A program made the translations under genes and the position numbers. A stretch of 64,000 nt of DNA from CP2-2F sp034436355 (GTDB lineage Bacteria; Chloroflexota; Anaerolineae; Aggregatilineales; UBA2796). Numbering within the stretch: the stretch's first letter is position 1; each line of letters opens with the position of its first letter. Location of the stretch: the NCBI GenBank assembly GCA_034436355.1, contig DAOTVQ010000017.1, positions 42,712 to 106,711 on the forward strand, in the 5' to 3' direction. Positions 32,824-41,584 of this stretch are shown here, in pieces. The notes beneath the pieces are model-generated. The model was not told where the DNA came from. It saw only the letters and a program-made list of their open reading frames with translations, and made no database searches.

Positions 32824-35154
32824 ATGATTCGTATGCAGAGTCGTTTATTTGCACTGCTGATGGTTTTTATGACCATCACCGCATTGGTCTTTTCTGGGCT
32901 AGGCACGCCTGATTCATCTGCTATCGCCGCCGACTGGACGCCAACACCTGAAGTGGCGCCGACCTTTATTCCGCGTGATCAGGAGTCGGGTGGCGGTGGT
33001 GGCACACCACGCGGACCTGGCATCAATGGTGAGCGCCGCCTTGTTGTGAAATTCTGGGATAATACGGGCATCCGCCTGCAAGGTGGCGTGCTGGTGCCAG
33101 CCGCGCCGGGCGTCAATGTGCAGCCGCTAGAGACGGCTGTGCTGGCAGTCGGTGCGACGCTGAATCGCCTATTCACTTTGCCAGAGGCAACCCTCGATGC
33201 ACAGCGGCAGCAGGGCATTCAGAACAGCGGCAGGCAGCTTGCCGACCTAAACACCTACTACGCGGTGGACTTCCCGTTGAGCGCTACGGATGCACAAGTC
33301 TTAGGCTTGTTGGCAACCTTCCGTGCCGATCCGAGCGTGGAATTTGCCTATGAGGAACCGGGGCCTATCGCGCCGGGCAGCACCGATATTCCGCCGACCA
33401 CGCCCGATCTGACCAGCGGGCAGTTCTACCTAAAGCCTGCCAGCAACAGCCCGCCCGGCATAGATGCTGAGTTCGCATGGCAGCGCGTTGGCGGCAATGG
33501 TGCCAACGTGCGCGTCATTGATGTCGAGTATGACTGGCAGGTTGATCATGAAGATTTGCCGACCAGCATCAATACGCTGTTGGCAGGCGAGCGCTATACC
33601 TTTTTTGGCAACGATCACGGCACGGCGGTGGTTGGCATTCTGGGCGGCTTGCAAAACGCCTACGGCATCACGGGCATCGTGCATGGCGCTGATCATCGCG
33701 TCAGTGGCATGTTCTTTGGTGGCAACTACAACTCCGCCAATTCGATCACACAGGCTTCGAACAATGCCGCATCGGGTGATGTGATCCTGCTGGAAATGCA
33801 GACTGCTGTGCCGAGCGGTGCTGCGCTGCCGCCTTGCCCAACGGGCTGCTCTTGCGGGGATCGCTTTGTGCCAATGGAATACTACCGCGCCAATTATGAT
33901 GCCATCGCCACTGCCACTGCTAACGGGCGCATCATCGTGCTGACGGCGGGCAACGGCTTTAACGATCTGGACTGGTTCACGCCCGCCAACACAGGCGGGA
34001 CTCTGGCGGGCTACCCGTTGGGCAATCCTTTTGATCGGTCGCTCTACGATTCAGGTGCGATTTATGTAGGCGCGGGCTTTTCAGGCGTGGGCAGCTTCAC
34101 GCCGGCACGTTCGCCACACTGCTATAGCAATCACGGCACGCGCATTGATGTGCAGGGCATTGGTGATAACGTCGTTGGCGGCGGCTATGGCAATCATCCA
34201 AGTTTTCCTGCGGCTGCCTCTGGCTTTGATCCGCGCCAATACTACACGCACACCTTCAGCGGCACCTCCAGCTCCGGCCCGATTGTGGCAGGTGCTGCCG
34301 CCGCCTTGCAAGGCATTGCGAAGGCAAAGGGCTATATGTACACGCCTGCCCGTATGCGCGACTTGCTGCGGGATACAGGCGTCGCCCAAAATGGCACGCG
34401 CTTGATCGGGCCGCGCCCGAATTTGGCGAGCGCCGTCGGCACGATCAAACCGAATACCATCGGCGTGATGCGCGAGAACCGCTTCTTGCTGCGGAACTAC
34501 AACACAACAGGCTTCGCCAACATTGACTTCTACTATGGTGCAACCGACGATCTGCCTGTGGCAGGCGACTGGAACGGTGATGGTATTGATACCATTGGCG
34601 TCTACCGTCCAAGCACTTCGCAGTTCTTCTTGCGGAACAGCAACACACCCGGCGCACCGGACATCACCATCACCTTCGGCAATCCCGGCGATCTGCCAGT
34701 CATTGGCGATTGGAACGGCAACGGCGTGGATGGTGTGGGCGTTTATCGTCCTTCGACCGGTGAACTGCTGCTGCGCAACAGCCTCTCGACCGGTTTTGCC
34801 GATTTTGCGATGATCTTTGGTAATCCGAGCGATAAGCCTGTGGCAGGCGATTGGGATGGCAACGGCACGGATAGCGTTGGCATTTTCCGTCCGTCGAACG
34901 GCTTGTTCTATCTCACCAATCAGGTCTGCAACTGCGTGCCAACTGCCAACTACATCTTTGCTCTGGGCGTTGGCACCGATACACCCATCAGCGGTGACTG
35001 GGATAGCGATGGTAAGGATAGCGCCGGCGTCTACCGTCCCTCGAATGGCATTGTCTATTTGCGGAACGCCCTTTCAACAGGCTTTGCCGATGTGAATATC
35101 GTCTATGGCATCGCCAGCGATAAGCCGTTGACAGGCGTTTGGGTGGCGCCGTAA
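32824..35154 (+). CDS. Secreted S8 subtilisin-like protease with FG-GAP-like C-terminal repeats
   Basis: A 776-residue exported serine protease. A signal peptide (about 1-35) is followed by a Thr/Pro- and Gly-rich stretch, a propeptide-like region, and the catalytic domain from about 225 to 520. The triad is D233 (VIDVEYDW), H265 (DHGTAVVGI) and S482 (SGTSSSGP), with oxyanion Asn in TAGNGF (about 377). Five repeats of about 47 residues occupy 545-776, each with a GDWNGDG-type turn (GDWNGDGID, GDWNGNGVD, GDWDGNGTD, GDWDSDGKD, degraded in the last) and a YRPS strand; these probably bind calcium and form a propeller. GGAG lies 8-9 nt before the ATG. It likely degrades external protein. Confidence 0.93.
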   Translation: MIRMQSRLFALLMVFMTITALVFSGLGTPDSSAIAADWTPTPEVAPTFIPRDQESGGGGGTPRGPGINGERRLVVKFWDNTGIRLQGGVLVPAAPGVNVQPLETAVLAVGATLNRLFTLPEATLDAQRQQGIQNSGRQLADLNTYYAVDFPLSATDAQVLGLLATFRADPSVEFAYEEPGPIAPGSTDIPPTTPDLTSGQFYLKPASNSPPGIDAEFAWQRVGGNGANVRVIDVEYDWQVDHEDLPTSINTLLAGERYTFFGNDHGTAVVGILGGLQNAYGITGIVHGADHRVSGMFFGGNYNSANSITQASNNAASGDVILLEMQTAVPSGAALPPCPTGCSCGDRFVPMEYYRANYDAIATATANGRIIVLTAGNGFNDLDWFTPANTGGTLAGYPLGNPFDRSLYDSGAIYVGAGFSGVGSFTPARSPHCYSNHGTRIDVQGIGDNVVGGGYGNHPSFPAAASGFDPRQYYTHTFSGTSSSGPIVAGAAAALQGIAKAKGYMYTPARMRDLLRDTGVAQNGTRLIGPRPNLASAVGTIKPNTIGVMRENRFLLRNYNTTGFANIDFYYGATDDLPVAGDWNGDGIDTIGVYRPSTSQFFLRNSNTPGAPDITITFGNPGDLPVIGDWNGNGVDGVGVYRPSTGELLLRNSLSTGFADFAMIFGNPSDKPVAGDWDGNGTDSVGIFRPSNGLFYLTNQVCNCVPTANYIFALGVGTDTPISGDWDSDGKDSAGVYRPSNGIVYLRNALSTGFADVNIVYGIASDKPLTGVWVAP

Positions 35155-35178
35155 ACAGACGGCTTGTGAAACAAGTGG

Positions 35179-35207
35179 GCAGGGGCGGAAGAATTTCCCG
35201 CCCCTGC
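35179..35207 (+). terminator. Terminator after the subtilase gene
   Basis: GCAGGGGCGG (35179-35188) pairs with CCGCCCCTGC (35198-35207) over a loop of about nine bases, followed by TTCTATTTT. It lies 25 nt after the stop. Confidence 0.75.
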
Positions 35208-35269
35208 TTCTATTTTGCCCATGTGGATTGTGCTTGACGTATGATCAGCCATCGCTTGCGAGCAAGCAT

Positions 35270-35299
35270 TTGGTAGCAAGCCCGTTTGTGTGTTATGCT
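35270..35299 (+). promoter_or_regulatory. Promoter candidate for the pyruvate dehydrogenase operon
   Basis: TTGGTA (35270-35275), an 18-nt spacer and TATGCT (35294-35299) preceded by TGT (an extended -10). Transcription would start near 35306, leaving a leader of about 130 nt. That leader contains the perfect hairpin GCCGAGC (about 35348) with GCTCGGC, followed after a few bases by a TTTTTA run. It resembles an attenuator only weakly. Confidence 0.42.
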
Positions 35300-35437
35300 C
35301 TTAAGCAATTCAGCACGCCGCGCCTTTTGTTTGGCGAATTTTTCGCGCCGAGCGCTTTTTAGCTCGGCTACGTGCGTGTTTTTAAGCCAAGCAGCGCATG
35401 CAGGCGTGATTTTGTCACGGGCAATGGGGAATTGTAA

Positions 35438-36415
35438 ATGTCCGACCTAACCAAAACGTTGACCAGAGCAGAACTCATTGAAGTCTACCACCAGATGGTA
35501 CTCATTCGCCGCTTTGAGGAAAAGTGCAAAGAACTTTACAATGCACGCAAGATCGGTGGCGTCTATTTGCACCTCTATAACGGACAAGAGGCAACCGGCG
35601 TTGGCGCGATTAAGGCGCTTCAACCAACTGACCATGTGATTACCGCCTACCGCGATCATGGGATTGCCATTGCGAAGGGTGCGGATGTGAATCGGTTGAT
35701 GGCGGAAATGATGGGCAAGCGCACCGGTGTGAGCGGTGGCAAGGGCGGCTCGATGCACCTTGCCGATGTGAACGTCCGCATGTGGGGTGGCTATGCCATT
35801 GTAGGCGGGCATTTGCCCTTGGCAGCCGGCATCGCCCTGAAGTCTAAGTATAACAATGATGGCGAAGTGGTGGTCTGCTTTATTGGCGATGGCGCCACCA
35901 ACAACGGCTATTTCCACGAAGCGCTGAATCTTTCTGCGGTGTGGGATTTACCCGTTGTGTGGCTGATCGAGAATAACTTGTATGGCATGGGAACGCCGGT
36001 GGAAGTCTCGAGCGGGCAGCCTGAGCTGCACAAGCGCGCCATTGCTTATGGCATGAAAGATTTTGAGCGCGTGGACGGCATGGATTTCTTCGCCGTCTAT
36101 GAGGTGATGCAACAAGCAGTGGACTACGCCCGCACAACGGGGCCCGTCCTCATCGAATCGATCACCTACCGCTACGAAGGGCATGGCGTTTCGGATCGGC
36201 TGTATATGAAACGTGCTCAAGAAATGCAGACCTACCAGCAGCGCGATCCGCTGGCGGTGATGGCGCAGAAGCTGCGCGAGATGTTCCCCGATGTTGAGGC
36301 GGAACTTGCTAAGATTGAGCCAGCCGTCGCCGCCACCATTGAAGAAGCGGTGCGCTTTGCCGAAGCAAGCCCTGTGCCAACCGCAGAGGACTTGACGCGC
36401 CACGTTTACGCCTAA
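35438..36415 (+). CDS. pdhA: Pyruvate dehydrogenase E1 component, alpha subunit
   Basis: A 325-residue thiamine diphosphate enzyme subunit. Signatures: YHQMVLIRRFEEKCKELY at the start, GVSGGKGGSMHLAD in the middle (substrate and channel region), and the cofactor and Mg site GDGATNNGYFHEALN followed by VWLIENNLYGM. With E1-beta it decarboxylates pyruvate and transfers the acetyl group to lipoyl-E2. It is the first of a three-gene operon with the beta subunit 27 nt and E2 about 14 nt further on. E3 is not in this window. Related acetoin dehydrogenase subunits look similar, so pyruvate as substrate is likely rather than certain. Confidence 0.9.
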   Translation: MSDLTKTLTRAELIEVYHQMVLIRRFEEKCKELYNARKIGGVYLHLYNGQEATGVGAIKALQPTDHVITAYRDHGIAIAKGADVNRLMAEMMGKRTGVSGGKGGSMHLADVNVRMWGGYAIVGGHLPLAAGIALKSKYNNDGEVVVCFIGDGATNNGYFHEALNLSAVWDLPVVWLIENNLYGMGTPVEVSSGQPELHKRAIAYGMKDFERVDGMDFFAVYEVMQQAVDYARTTGPVLIESITYRYEGHGVSDRLYMKRAQEMQTYQQRDPLAVMAQKLREMFPDVEAELAKIEPAVAATIEEAVRFAEASPVPTAEDLTRHVYA

Positions 36416-36442
36416 CACATCAGCGAAGGAACGAACCTGAAC

Positions 36443-37423
36443 ATGGCAGAGAAGAATATCCCCATGCGCGAGGCACTGCGCGCCGCCTTGCGTGAGGAAA
36501 TGATCCGTGATGAGCGCGTTTTTGTGATGGGGCAAGAAGTTGGCGCGTGGGATGGGACGCACAAGGTCACGCGCGGCTTTCTGGATGAGTTTGGCGAGCG
36601 CCGCGTGCGCGATACACCGATCAGCGAGATGGCGATTGCCGGCGCGGCAGTTGGCGCGGCGATGGCGGGCTTGCGCCCTGTGGCAGAGATTATGACCATT
36701 AACTTCGCCTTCCTCGCCTTCGATGCCCTGATCAACCATGCCGCGAAGGTGCATTATATGTTTGATGGACAGTTCAAGGCACCCATGGTCATGCGCTGCG
36801 CGACGGGCTGGGGCAATCAGGCAACGGCGACGCACTCACACACGCCTGAGCCGATCTTCGCACACTTTCCCGGCATGTATTTGGGCTGCCCTTCCACGCC
36901 TGCCGATGCCAAAGGGATGCTCAAGGCAGCCATTCGGGATGATAACCCAGTGTTGTTCACTGAGGTGATTGCGCTCTACTCCAAGCCGGGGCTCGTCCCT
37001 GACGATACCGATTTTGTGCTGCCCATTGGCAAGGGCGACATCAAGCGTGCAGGCAAGGATGTGACGATTGTGACCTTTGGGCGCGGTGTCGAGTGGTCAC
37101 TGGATGCGGCTGAGCTGCTGGCGCAGGAAGGCGTCTCGTGCGAGGTGGTGGATGTGCGCTGGCTGCGTCCGCTTGATTTGCCGTTGATCTTCGAGAGCTT
37201 CAAAAAGACCAACCGCTGCGTGATCGTTGAGGAATCGCTGCCTTTCTACAGCTTTGGCAGCGAGGTTGCCGCGCAGTTGCAAGAGCATATGTTTGATTAC
37301 ATGGATGCGCCGATTAAGCGCGTCAGCGCGATGGACGTGCCGCTACCCTACGCCAAAGAAATTGAGCTAATGGCACTGCCCGACGCGCATAAAGTGGTCG
37401 CAGCCGTTAAAGATATCATCTAA
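36443..37423 (+). CDS. pdhB: Pyruvate dehydrogenase E1 component, beta subunit
   Basis: A 326-residue transketolase-type subunit pairing with the alpha subunit above. Recognisable parts are MREALRAALREEM, GDTPISE-type RDTPISEMAIAGAAVGAAM, HAAKVHYMFDGQF and GWGNQATATHSH (active-site face), and in the C-terminal domain VTIVTFGRGVEWSLDAAE and CVIVEESLPFYSFGSEV. The gene overlaps nothing and sits 27 nt after pdhA with an AAGGAACGAACCTGAAC spacer before the ATG. Confidence is high for the E1-beta family; the acetoin alternative noted for pdhA applies here too. Confidence 0.91.
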   Translation: MAEKNIPMREALRAALREEMIRDERVFVMGQEVGAWDGTHKVTRGFLDEFGERRVRDTPISEMAIAGAAVGAAMAGLRPVAEIMTINFAFLAFDALINHAAKVHYMFDGQFKAPMVMRCATGWGNQATATHSHTPEPIFAHFPGMYLGCPSTPADAKGMLKAAIRDDNPVLFTEVIALYSKPGLVPDDTDFVLPIGKGDIKRAGKDVTIVTFGRGVEWSLDAAELLAQEGVSCEVVDVRWLRPLDLPLIFESFKKTNRCVIVEESLPFYSFGSEVAAQLQEHMFDYMDAPIKRVSAMDVPLPYAKEIELMALPDAHKVVAAVKDII

Positions 37424-37437
37424 GAGAGGCGGTTTGC

Positions 37438-38691
37438 ATGTCCGAAGTTGTGAAAATGCCCATGCTTGGGGCAACGATGCAGGAAGGTACCTTCGTCAAC
37501 TGGACGAAAGATATTGGGCAGAGCGTCCAAGCGGGGGAGGTGATTGCCGAAGTCGAGGCGGATAAGGCAACCATCGAGATCGAGTCGCCTTTCAGCGGCG
37601 TGCTGGTTGAAAAGTTGGTCAGCGCCGGTGATGTGGTTAACGTTGGCATGGCGCTTGCCCACATGGATACGGCGGGTGGCGGCGCAGCACCCAAAGCCGC
37701 GCCCGCTGCCGAGAGCGCACCGAGCAAAGCCGTAGCACCTGCGCCTGCACCGAAGGCTGTTGCCGCCGCTGAAGCTGACCCGCACCTGCCTGACGGCGTG
37801 AAGGCAAGCCCGATTGCCCGCCGCATTGCTCAAGAGCGCGGCATTGATCTGCGCGCTGTGAACGGCACAGGCCCCGGCGGACGCATTATCAAGGTAGATG
37901 TGGAGCGCTTTACGCCAACGGCTGTGCAGCAGGCTGCCGAATCGCTGAGTGCGCCCGCCAAAGCGCCAAGTGCCGCACCAGCGCGCACCGCACCCAGCGG
38001 TGAAGGCATCACGCATGAGCCAGTCTCGCGGATGCGCCAGCGCATTGCGGCGCGCACCGTAGAGAGCAAAACGACTATTCCGCACTTCTACCTGACCAGC
38101 GAAATTGACATGGCAGCAGCCCTTGACCTGCGTAAGCAGATCAACAGTGGCTTGCCCGATGAGCAGAAAGTGACCGTCAACGACCTGATCGTGAAGGCGG
38201 TGGCGCTTGCCCTGCGGAAGTTCCCGAACCTGAACAGCCATTTCTACGGTGATACGCTGGTGCGCTACCAATACATCAACATCGGGATTGCCGTGGCGCT
38301 GCCCGAAGGCGGCTTGGTGAACGTGGTGGCGCGCAACGCTGATCAGGTGGCGATCTCGCAGCTTGCCAAGCGTAACAAAGAGATGTTTGCCAATGTGCGG
38401 GTGGGCAAGATCAAGCCTGAGGATATTGAGGGTGCCACCTTCACAGTCAGCAACTTGGGCGCTTACGACGTAGAACACTTTGAGGCGATCATCAGCCCAC
38501 CGGAAGCCGCTATCTTGGCAGTTGCCTCAGCGCGGCAGGTGCCAGTGGTGGTGGATGGGCAGATTACTATTGGCACGCGCATGAAGGTTTCGCTCAGCGT
38601 GGATCACCGCGTTAGTGATGGCGCGGAAGGGGCGCTGTTCCTGCAAGAGCTGCGCGCCCTGCTGGAAAATCCAATGCGCCTGTTGGTGTAG
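37438..38691 (+). CDS. pdhC: Dihydrolipoyl acyltransferase E2 component
   Basis: A 417-residue E2 with one lipoyl domain (residues 1-80; modified Lys at 43 in EADKATIEIESP), an Ala/Pro-rich linker, a peripheral subunit-binding domain (about 122-158, ASPIARRIAQERGIDLRAVNG), a second Ala/Pro linker, and a catalytic core from about 190. The core ends with the active-site His in HRVSDGAEGALF, where most family members read HRVVDGA. It passes the acetyl group to CoA. The gene starts 14 nt after pdhB, the last of the operon, and the hairpin at 38728-38760 follows. The single lipoyl domain is the smaller bacterial design. Confidence 0.93.
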   Translation: MSEVVKMPMLGATMQEGTFVNWTKDIGQSVQAGEVIAEVEADKATIEIESPFSGVLVEKLVSAGDVVNVGMALAHMDTAGGGAAPKAAPAAESAPSKAVAPAPAPKAVAAAEADPHLPDGVKASPIARRIAQERGIDLRAVNGTGPGGRIIKVDVERFTPTAVQQAAESLSAPAKAPSAAPARTAPSGEGITHEPVSRMRQRIAARTVESKTTIPHFYLTSEIDMAAALDLRKQINSGLPDEQKVTVNDLIVKAVALALRKFPNLNSHFYGDTLVRYQYINIGIAVALPEGGLVNVVARNADQVAISQLAKRNKEMFANVRVGKIKPEDIEGATFTVSNLGAYDVEHFEAIISPPEAAILAVASARQVPVVVDGQITIGTRMKVSLSVDHRVSDGAEGALFLQELRALLENPMRLLV

Positions 38692-38727
38692 GCGAAAAGC
38701 CACTCTCTTGCACAAACCAATTCTGAT

Positions 38728-38760
38728 GGCTCCCTCTCCGAAAAGTTGGTAGAGGGAGCC
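38728..38760 (+). terminator. Hairpin after the pyruvate dehydrogenase operon
   Basis: GGCTCCCTCT (38728-38737) pairs perfectly with AGAGGGAGCC (38751-38760). No T-run follows, so it may act as an mRNA-end stabiliser or as a rho-independent terminator of low strength. Confidence 0.5.
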
Positions 38761-38824
38761 ACCACACAGCAGCAGGTGTGAAGCGCATTAAAGCGCTTGC
38801 ATCCAGTGGTGTCCCTCAACTACG

Positions 38825-38854
38825 GTTGCCAAGTGTGCCTTCTGTTTGGCATAA
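38825..38854 (+). promoter_or_regulatory. Sigma70-type promoter for the membrane pyrophosphatase
   Basis: TTGCCA (38825-38830), an 18-nt spacer and CATAAT (38849-38854); each hexamer matches 5 of 6 consensus bases and a TGG lies before the -10. The leader of about 85 nt carries the small hairpin CTGAG/CTCAG. Confidence 0.55.
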
Positions 38855-38945
38855 TAGTGCGTTTAGAATAGCGTTTGGCTGAGCGCCCTCAGTTCAGCAG
38901 CGCCTAACGATACTTTCGCACACAACTAAGGAGCAAATTTAAGCT

Positions 38946-41030
38946 ATGGAGTTCTTCATCGAAAACGCACGGTGGATCGTTGCCATCGTGGCTGTGGGTG
39001 GGCTTGTGTTCGCTTTCCACCAGCGTTCATGGGTCATGCAGCAGAATCCCGGCAACGACACCATGCAGAAGATCGCGGCGGCAGTCCAGCAAGGCGCCGC
39101 GGCGTTCTTACGCCGTGAATATTTTTATGTGGCAATGTTTGTGGTCTTGGTCAGTGCGCTGCTGCTCTTGCTCAGCAGTGTGCCAGACTTTAACCTCAGC
39201 CCATGGACGGTGGTTGCCTTTGTCAGTGGCGCGCTTGCCTCAGGCTTGGCGGGCTTCTTCGGGATGCAGATCGCAGTGCGCGCCAACAGCCGCACCACAC
39301 AAGCTGCCTCAGAGAGCCTAGATAACGGCTTGCGCGTTGCCTTTGCCAGCGGTTCCGTCATGGGGACGACCGTCGTTTCGCTGGCGCTGCTGGGCATTGG
39401 CGCCCTGATCATCATTCTGGGCAACGTCATTGATAATCCGCAGTTGGCAGCCAGCGCGCTGACGGGCTTCGGCTTCGGCGGCACGGCAATCGCCATTTTT
39501 GCCCGTGTGGGCGGCGGCATCTTCACCAAAGCGGCAGATGTGGGCGCTGACCTTGTGGGCAAGACAGAGGCGGGCATCCCAGAAGACGATCCGCGCAACC
39601 CTGCCGTCATCGCCGATAACGTGGGCGATAATGTGGGTGACGTGGCAGGCATGGGTTCGGACTTGTTCGAGAGCTATGCCAGTTCGATCATCGCCGCGAT
39701 CTCGCTGGCGGTGCTGGCAGGCAGCGGCATTGAGGCTGCTAAATCCGGCGCAGCGCAGGCGTATCCGCTGCTGATTGCGGCACTGGGCTTGGTGGTCAGC
39801 ATTGGCTGCACCTTCCTTGTACGCGCTCAGGAAGGCGCCACGCAAGGGCAGCTTTTGGGCAGCCTGCGCCGTGCAGTCTACGCTGCCAGCGGCATCCTCG
39901 CCGTGATTATGATAGTCCTAGCGCTGCTGTTCGATCTGGGCATTGGTGTGGCAATTGCTGCGATTGCCGGCTTGGTGGCAGGTGCGGCAATTGGCTTCTC
40001 AACAGAATACTTCACCAGCGATAACTACCGCCCAACGCGCTACCTTGCCGAAAGCTCGGAAGGTGGTCCGGCAATTGTGATCATTCAGGGCATGGCGCTC
40101 GGCATGTTGAGCGTGGTGGTGCCGGCGCTGATCGTGATCGCGGCGACGCTCGTCGCCCATACGGCTGCCAACGGCTTGTATGGCGTGGCTATTGCAGCGG
40201 TTGGGATGCTCTCCACACTGAGCATCACGCTTGCCACTGATGCCTACGGACCTGTTGCCGATAACGCCGGTGGCATTGCTGAAATGTCTCACTTGGGCAA
40301 GGAAGTCCGTGAGCGCACCGACGCGCTGGACTCGCTCGGCAATACGACGGCTGCCGTTGGCAAGGGCTTTGCCATCGGCAGCGCACTGATGACGGCGCTC
40401 GCCTTGATCGCAGCCTTCGTCAGCGTGGCAGGCATCACCAGCATCAATATCCTTGACCCACGCCTGATCACGGGCTTCATTCTGGGCGGTATGCTGCCGC
40501 TGCTGTTCAGCGCCCAGACCATGACCGCAGTCGGCAAGGCAGCGCGTGGTGTGGTGGTAGAAGTGCGCCGCCAATTCAAGGAGATTCCGGGCTTGATGGA
40601 AGGCAAAGCCGACCCTGACTATGCGCGCTGCGTCGCAATCAGCACAGACAGTGCCATTCGTCAGATGATTCTGCCCGGCACTTTAGCAGTGGTGATCCCG
40701 GTCCTCTTGATTGTGGGTGCGCGCTTGGCACGCGGCACGGATTTTGAGCGCTTCATCAGTGCGGAGACGGTGATCGGCATGTTGATCGGCTCGCTGTTGG
40801 TTGCCTTCATGCTTGCCGTATTGATGGCGAATGCTGGCGGCGCGTGGGATAATGCCAAGAAGTACATTGAGCGTGGTAACTTGGGCGGCAAAGGCTCGGA
40901 CGCGCACAAGGCAACTGTGGTGGGCGATACGGTCGGCGATCCCTTCAAGGATACGTCGGGCCCGTCGCTGAACATCCTCTTGAAGCTGCTGGCAATCGTG
41001 GCGCTGGTGATGTCACCGCTGCTTGCCTAG
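38946..41030 (+). CDS. hppA: Membrane-bound ion-pumping pyrophosphatase (potassium-dependent sequence type)
   Basis: A 694-residue protein of about 16 membrane helices. The catalytic signatures are DVGADLVGKTEAGIPEDDPR with NPAVIADNVGDNVGDVAGMG downstream, and the C-terminal GDTVGDPFKDTSGPSLNILL. It hydrolyses PPi and pumps H+ or Na+ across the membrane. In the segment LGNTTAAVGKGFAIGSA, the residue that is Lys in potassium-independent enzymes is Ala, and a Gly-Lys-Gly follows, which is the potassium-dependent type. Whether the pumped ion is H+ or Na+ I cannot tell from sequence reading alone. AAGGAG lies about 11 nt before the ATG. Length is normal for the family. Confidence 0.95.
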   Translation: MEFFIENARWIVAIVAVGGLVFAFHQRSWVMQQNPGNDTMQKIAAAVQQGAAAFLRREYFYVAMFVVLVSALLLLLSSVPDFNLSPWTVVAFVSGALASGLAGFFGMQIAVRANSRTTQAASESLDNGLRVAFASGSVMGTTVVSLALLGIGALIIILGNVIDNPQLAASALTGFGFGGTAIAIFARVGGGIFTKAADVGADLVGKTEAGIPEDDPRNPAVIADNVGDNVGDVAGMGSDLFESYASSIIAAISLAVLAGSGIEAAKSGAAQAYPLLIAALGLVVSIGCTFLVRAQEGATQGQLLGSLRRAVYAASGILAVIMIVLALLFDLGIGVAIAAIAGLVAGAAIGFSTEYFTSDNYRPTRYLAESSEGGPAIVIIQGMALGMLSVVVPALIVIAATLVAHTAANGLYGVAIAAVGMLSTLSITLATDAYGPVADNAGGIAEMSHLGKEVRERTDALDSLGNTTAAVGKGFAIGSALMTALALIAAFVSVAGITSINILDPRLITGFILGGMLPLLFSAQTMTAVGKAARGVVVEVRRQFKEIPGLMEGKADPDYARCVAISTDSAIRQMILPGTLAVVIPVLLIVGARLARGTDFERFISAETVIGMLIGSLLVAFMLAVLMANAGGAWDNAKKYIERGNLGGKGSDAHKATVVGDTVGDPFKDTSGPSLNILLKLLAIVALVMSPLLA

Positions 41031-41057
41031 CCAAACTTTCTCCTCTCTAAAAACTTT

Positions 41058-41167
41058 ATCAGATTGATCCCTATCCCTAACCCTTTCCCCGCAAGCGGGG
41101 ACAGGGAACCAGCGGTGATCTGCAAAGTCCCGCCCTGTCTATGGGGCGGGATTTAGGGTGGGGTACA
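41058..41167 (+). repeat. Dispersed repeat, copy 1 of 2 (about 110 bp)
   Basis: Shares with 51894-52005 the ordered blocks AGATTGATCCCTATCCCTA (here TATCAGATTG), CCCTTTCCCC, a GCGGGG arm, AGGGAA.CAG.GGTGATCTG, CAAGTC/CAAAGTC, GGCGGGATT.AGGG and a terminal GTACA. Two hairpins lie inside (CCCTTTCCCCGC/GGGG..GGG, and CCCGCCC/GGGCGGG). It lies in the gap between hppA and the next convergent gene. Confidence 0.72.
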
Positions 41168-41182
41168 TTCTGGCGCCGCGCC

Positions 41183-41572
41183 CTAGAAGGGCAGCCAGCG
41201 CCCAACCAAGCGCTGCAACACATTTTGGCGCAAACTTACTTGCATGGCGTTGGCGGCGCGCTGTGGATTGCGTTCGGCGGTGGCGCGCCGCATCATGCGG
41301 ATGACGGTATGATACCAAAAGTTCAGGTTGCCGGGCTGCTCAGGTTGTTTGGCGATCAGGAAGGCGCTGCCATCCCGCGCTTTGGCGGAAAGAATCTGCC
41401 GCCCTTCGGCACGCAGCGCCCCGATGTACTGTTCAAGGCTGCCGCCCTGCGCGGTGCGCGTTGCTTCAGGCAGCAGGCGGAAGGTCTGCGCGCTCAGGTC
41501 TACCACGCCCTGATAAGCGATGTAGTCGCCTTCGGTATTAGCAGAGATAAAGGTGATGTTTGGCTGGCTCAC
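41183..41572 (-). CDS. Small hypothetical protein, operon partner of mpg/folD
   Basis: A 129-residue protein, slightly basic at the C-terminus, with no signal peptide and no Cys. Predicted beta-strands in the first half (ITFISANTEGDYIAYQGVVD) are followed by a helix-rich half with many Arg and Gln (MMRRATAERNPQRAANAMQV). The family is not recognised. It starts with GTG 12 nt downstream of the mpg stop, with an AGGAAATTTTC-type site upstream, so it is in the folD-mpg transcript. The basic C-terminal half could contact nucleic acid, but this is speculation. Confidence 0.65.
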   Translation of the reverse strand: MSQPNITFISANTEGDYIAYQGVVDLSAQTFRLLPEATRTAQGGSLEQYIGALRAEGRQILSAKARDGSAFLIAKQPEQPGNLNFWYHTVIRMMRRATAERNPQRAANAMQVSLRQNVLQRLVGRWLPF

Positions 41573-41584
41573 ACGAAAATTTCC

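Noticed and set aside
35948..36835. 295-residue open frame antisense to the E1 genes
   Set aside because: His/Cys/Ala-rich shadow of two strongly supported genes.
37420..38478. 352-residue open frame on the minus strand over the E2 gene
   Set aside because: It overlaps a gene with clear lipoyl and catalytic motifs; the antisense product is not protein-like.
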